NCBI GenBank assembly: GCA_009785775.1
Contig: WQVR01000050.1
Location: forward strand, 1 to 6,746
DNA: 6,746 nucleotides
Origin: Candidatus Proendomicrobium guianensium
GTDB lineage: Bacteria; Elusimicrobiota; Endomicrobiia; Endomicrobiales; Endomicrobiaceae
Direction: 5' to 3'
Positions 6,481 to 6,746 of the stretch are shown here, one piece after another. Position numbers and translations under genes: made by a program. The stretch's first letter is position 1; each line of letters begins with the position of its first letter. The notes under the pieces are model-generated. The model saw only the letters and a list, made by a program, of their open reading frames with translations. It was not told the DNA's origin and searched no databases.

Positions 6481-6746
6481 CTACCTGCCAAAAAACCTGC
6501 CAAGCCCCAGCCTTAATAAATCGTTATATGTAGCAAAAACAAAAATCGTAAGTATAAAAGCAAGCCCTATGTAGTTATAAACTTCTATAACTTTTGTTTT
6601 TATTCTTTTACCTGTTATACCTTCAACGGTAAATAAAACTATCATACCGCCGTCTACAAGCGGTATGGGAAGCAAATTAAAAAGCCCTAGCGCTACAGAA
6701 ATTACAGCCAGTAACTGAAGGTATTGTTCAAGCCCTGAAGCCGTTG
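6481..6746 (-). CDS. rseP: RseP/site-2 protease family membrane zinc metalloprotease, C-terminal fragment
   Basis: Only the last 87 residues are in the window; the frame is open to the right edge, so the HExxH zinc site and PDZ domain lie outside. The visible part reads TASGLEQYLQLLAVISVALG, then LFNLLPIPLVDGG, the C-terminal site-2 protease motif whose aspartate is a zinc ligand, and ends with a hydrophobic segment IGLAFILTIFVFATY followed by a basic tail. Family members cleave within the membrane, for example anti-sigma factors or leftover signal peptides. The residue after DGG is M rather than the more usual H. An apparent TTG start at 6675 lies inside the conserved LLPIP motif and is not a real start. 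The stop is 6 bp before the ispG ATG, indicating co-transcription. Confidence 0.92.
   Translation of the reverse strand, partial: TASGLEQYLQLLAVISVALGLFNLLPIPLVDGGMIVLFTVEGITGKRIKTKVIEVYNYIGLAFILTIFVFATYNDLLRLGLGRFFGR

Noticed and set aside
6481..6675. 64-codon stand-alone membrane protein starting at TTG 6675
   Set aside because: The frame continues upstream to the window edge with conserved RseP sequence, and the TTG falls within the LLPIP motif, so it is an internal codon.

Overview
The window is a compact, bacterial-type stretch in which every gene I can support lies on the minus strand, so transcription runs from the right end to the left. Spacing is tight: 4-bp overlaps, abutting stop and start codons, and gaps of only a few bases. 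It carries a MEP-pathway isoprenoid gene (ispG), bacterial-type ProS with an inserted editing domain, GreA, an RseP-family site-2 protease and glycine-cleavage genes. This indicates a Gram-negative-like or otherwise deep-branching bacterium of moderate GC: my count is 236 of 540 bases over 5521-6060, about 44%. The protein flavour reminds me of Elusimicrobiota (Endomicrobium/Elusimicrobium-like), but that is an impression from memory, not a demonstrated placement.

Reading in transcription order: the C-terminal part of rseP (6746-6481, cut by the window edge), ispG (6474-5410) and greA (5406-4942) form one tightly packed unit. It is followed by a 92-bp gap holding two stem-loops, the larger ending in six T residues. 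proS (4849-3140) begins 17 nt after that T run, so the hairpin is either a terminator or attenuator for the upstream unit or overlaps the proS promoter.

Next comes an accessory island, about 2010-3134, that is much more AT-rich (163 of 540 bases G or C over 2221-2760, about 30%). It contains, in order: a wreck of a GIY-YIG nuclease gene that has lost its catalytic domain but kept its N-terminal leader and its C-terminal DUF4357 domain; a zeta-toxin-like P-loop kinase of the COG4185 kind; and a 59-codon gene, not previously listed among the longer ORFs, that overlaps the kinase by 17 bp with a good ribosome-binding site. The kinase and small protein look like a reverse-order toxin-antitoxin-like pair. 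The island fits between the proS stop and the lpdA start with almost no spare DNA.

The left third is metabolic: lpdA (2009-654, dihydrolipoamide dehydrogenase, the glycine cleavage L-protein or E3 of other 2-oxoacid complexes) and gcvT (657 to the left edge, aminomethyltransferase, partial), joined by an ATGA stop/start overlap. lpdA next to gcvT suggests a glycine-cleavage operon continuing to the left. Nothing on the plus strand looks real; open frames there are shadows of the minus-strand genes.
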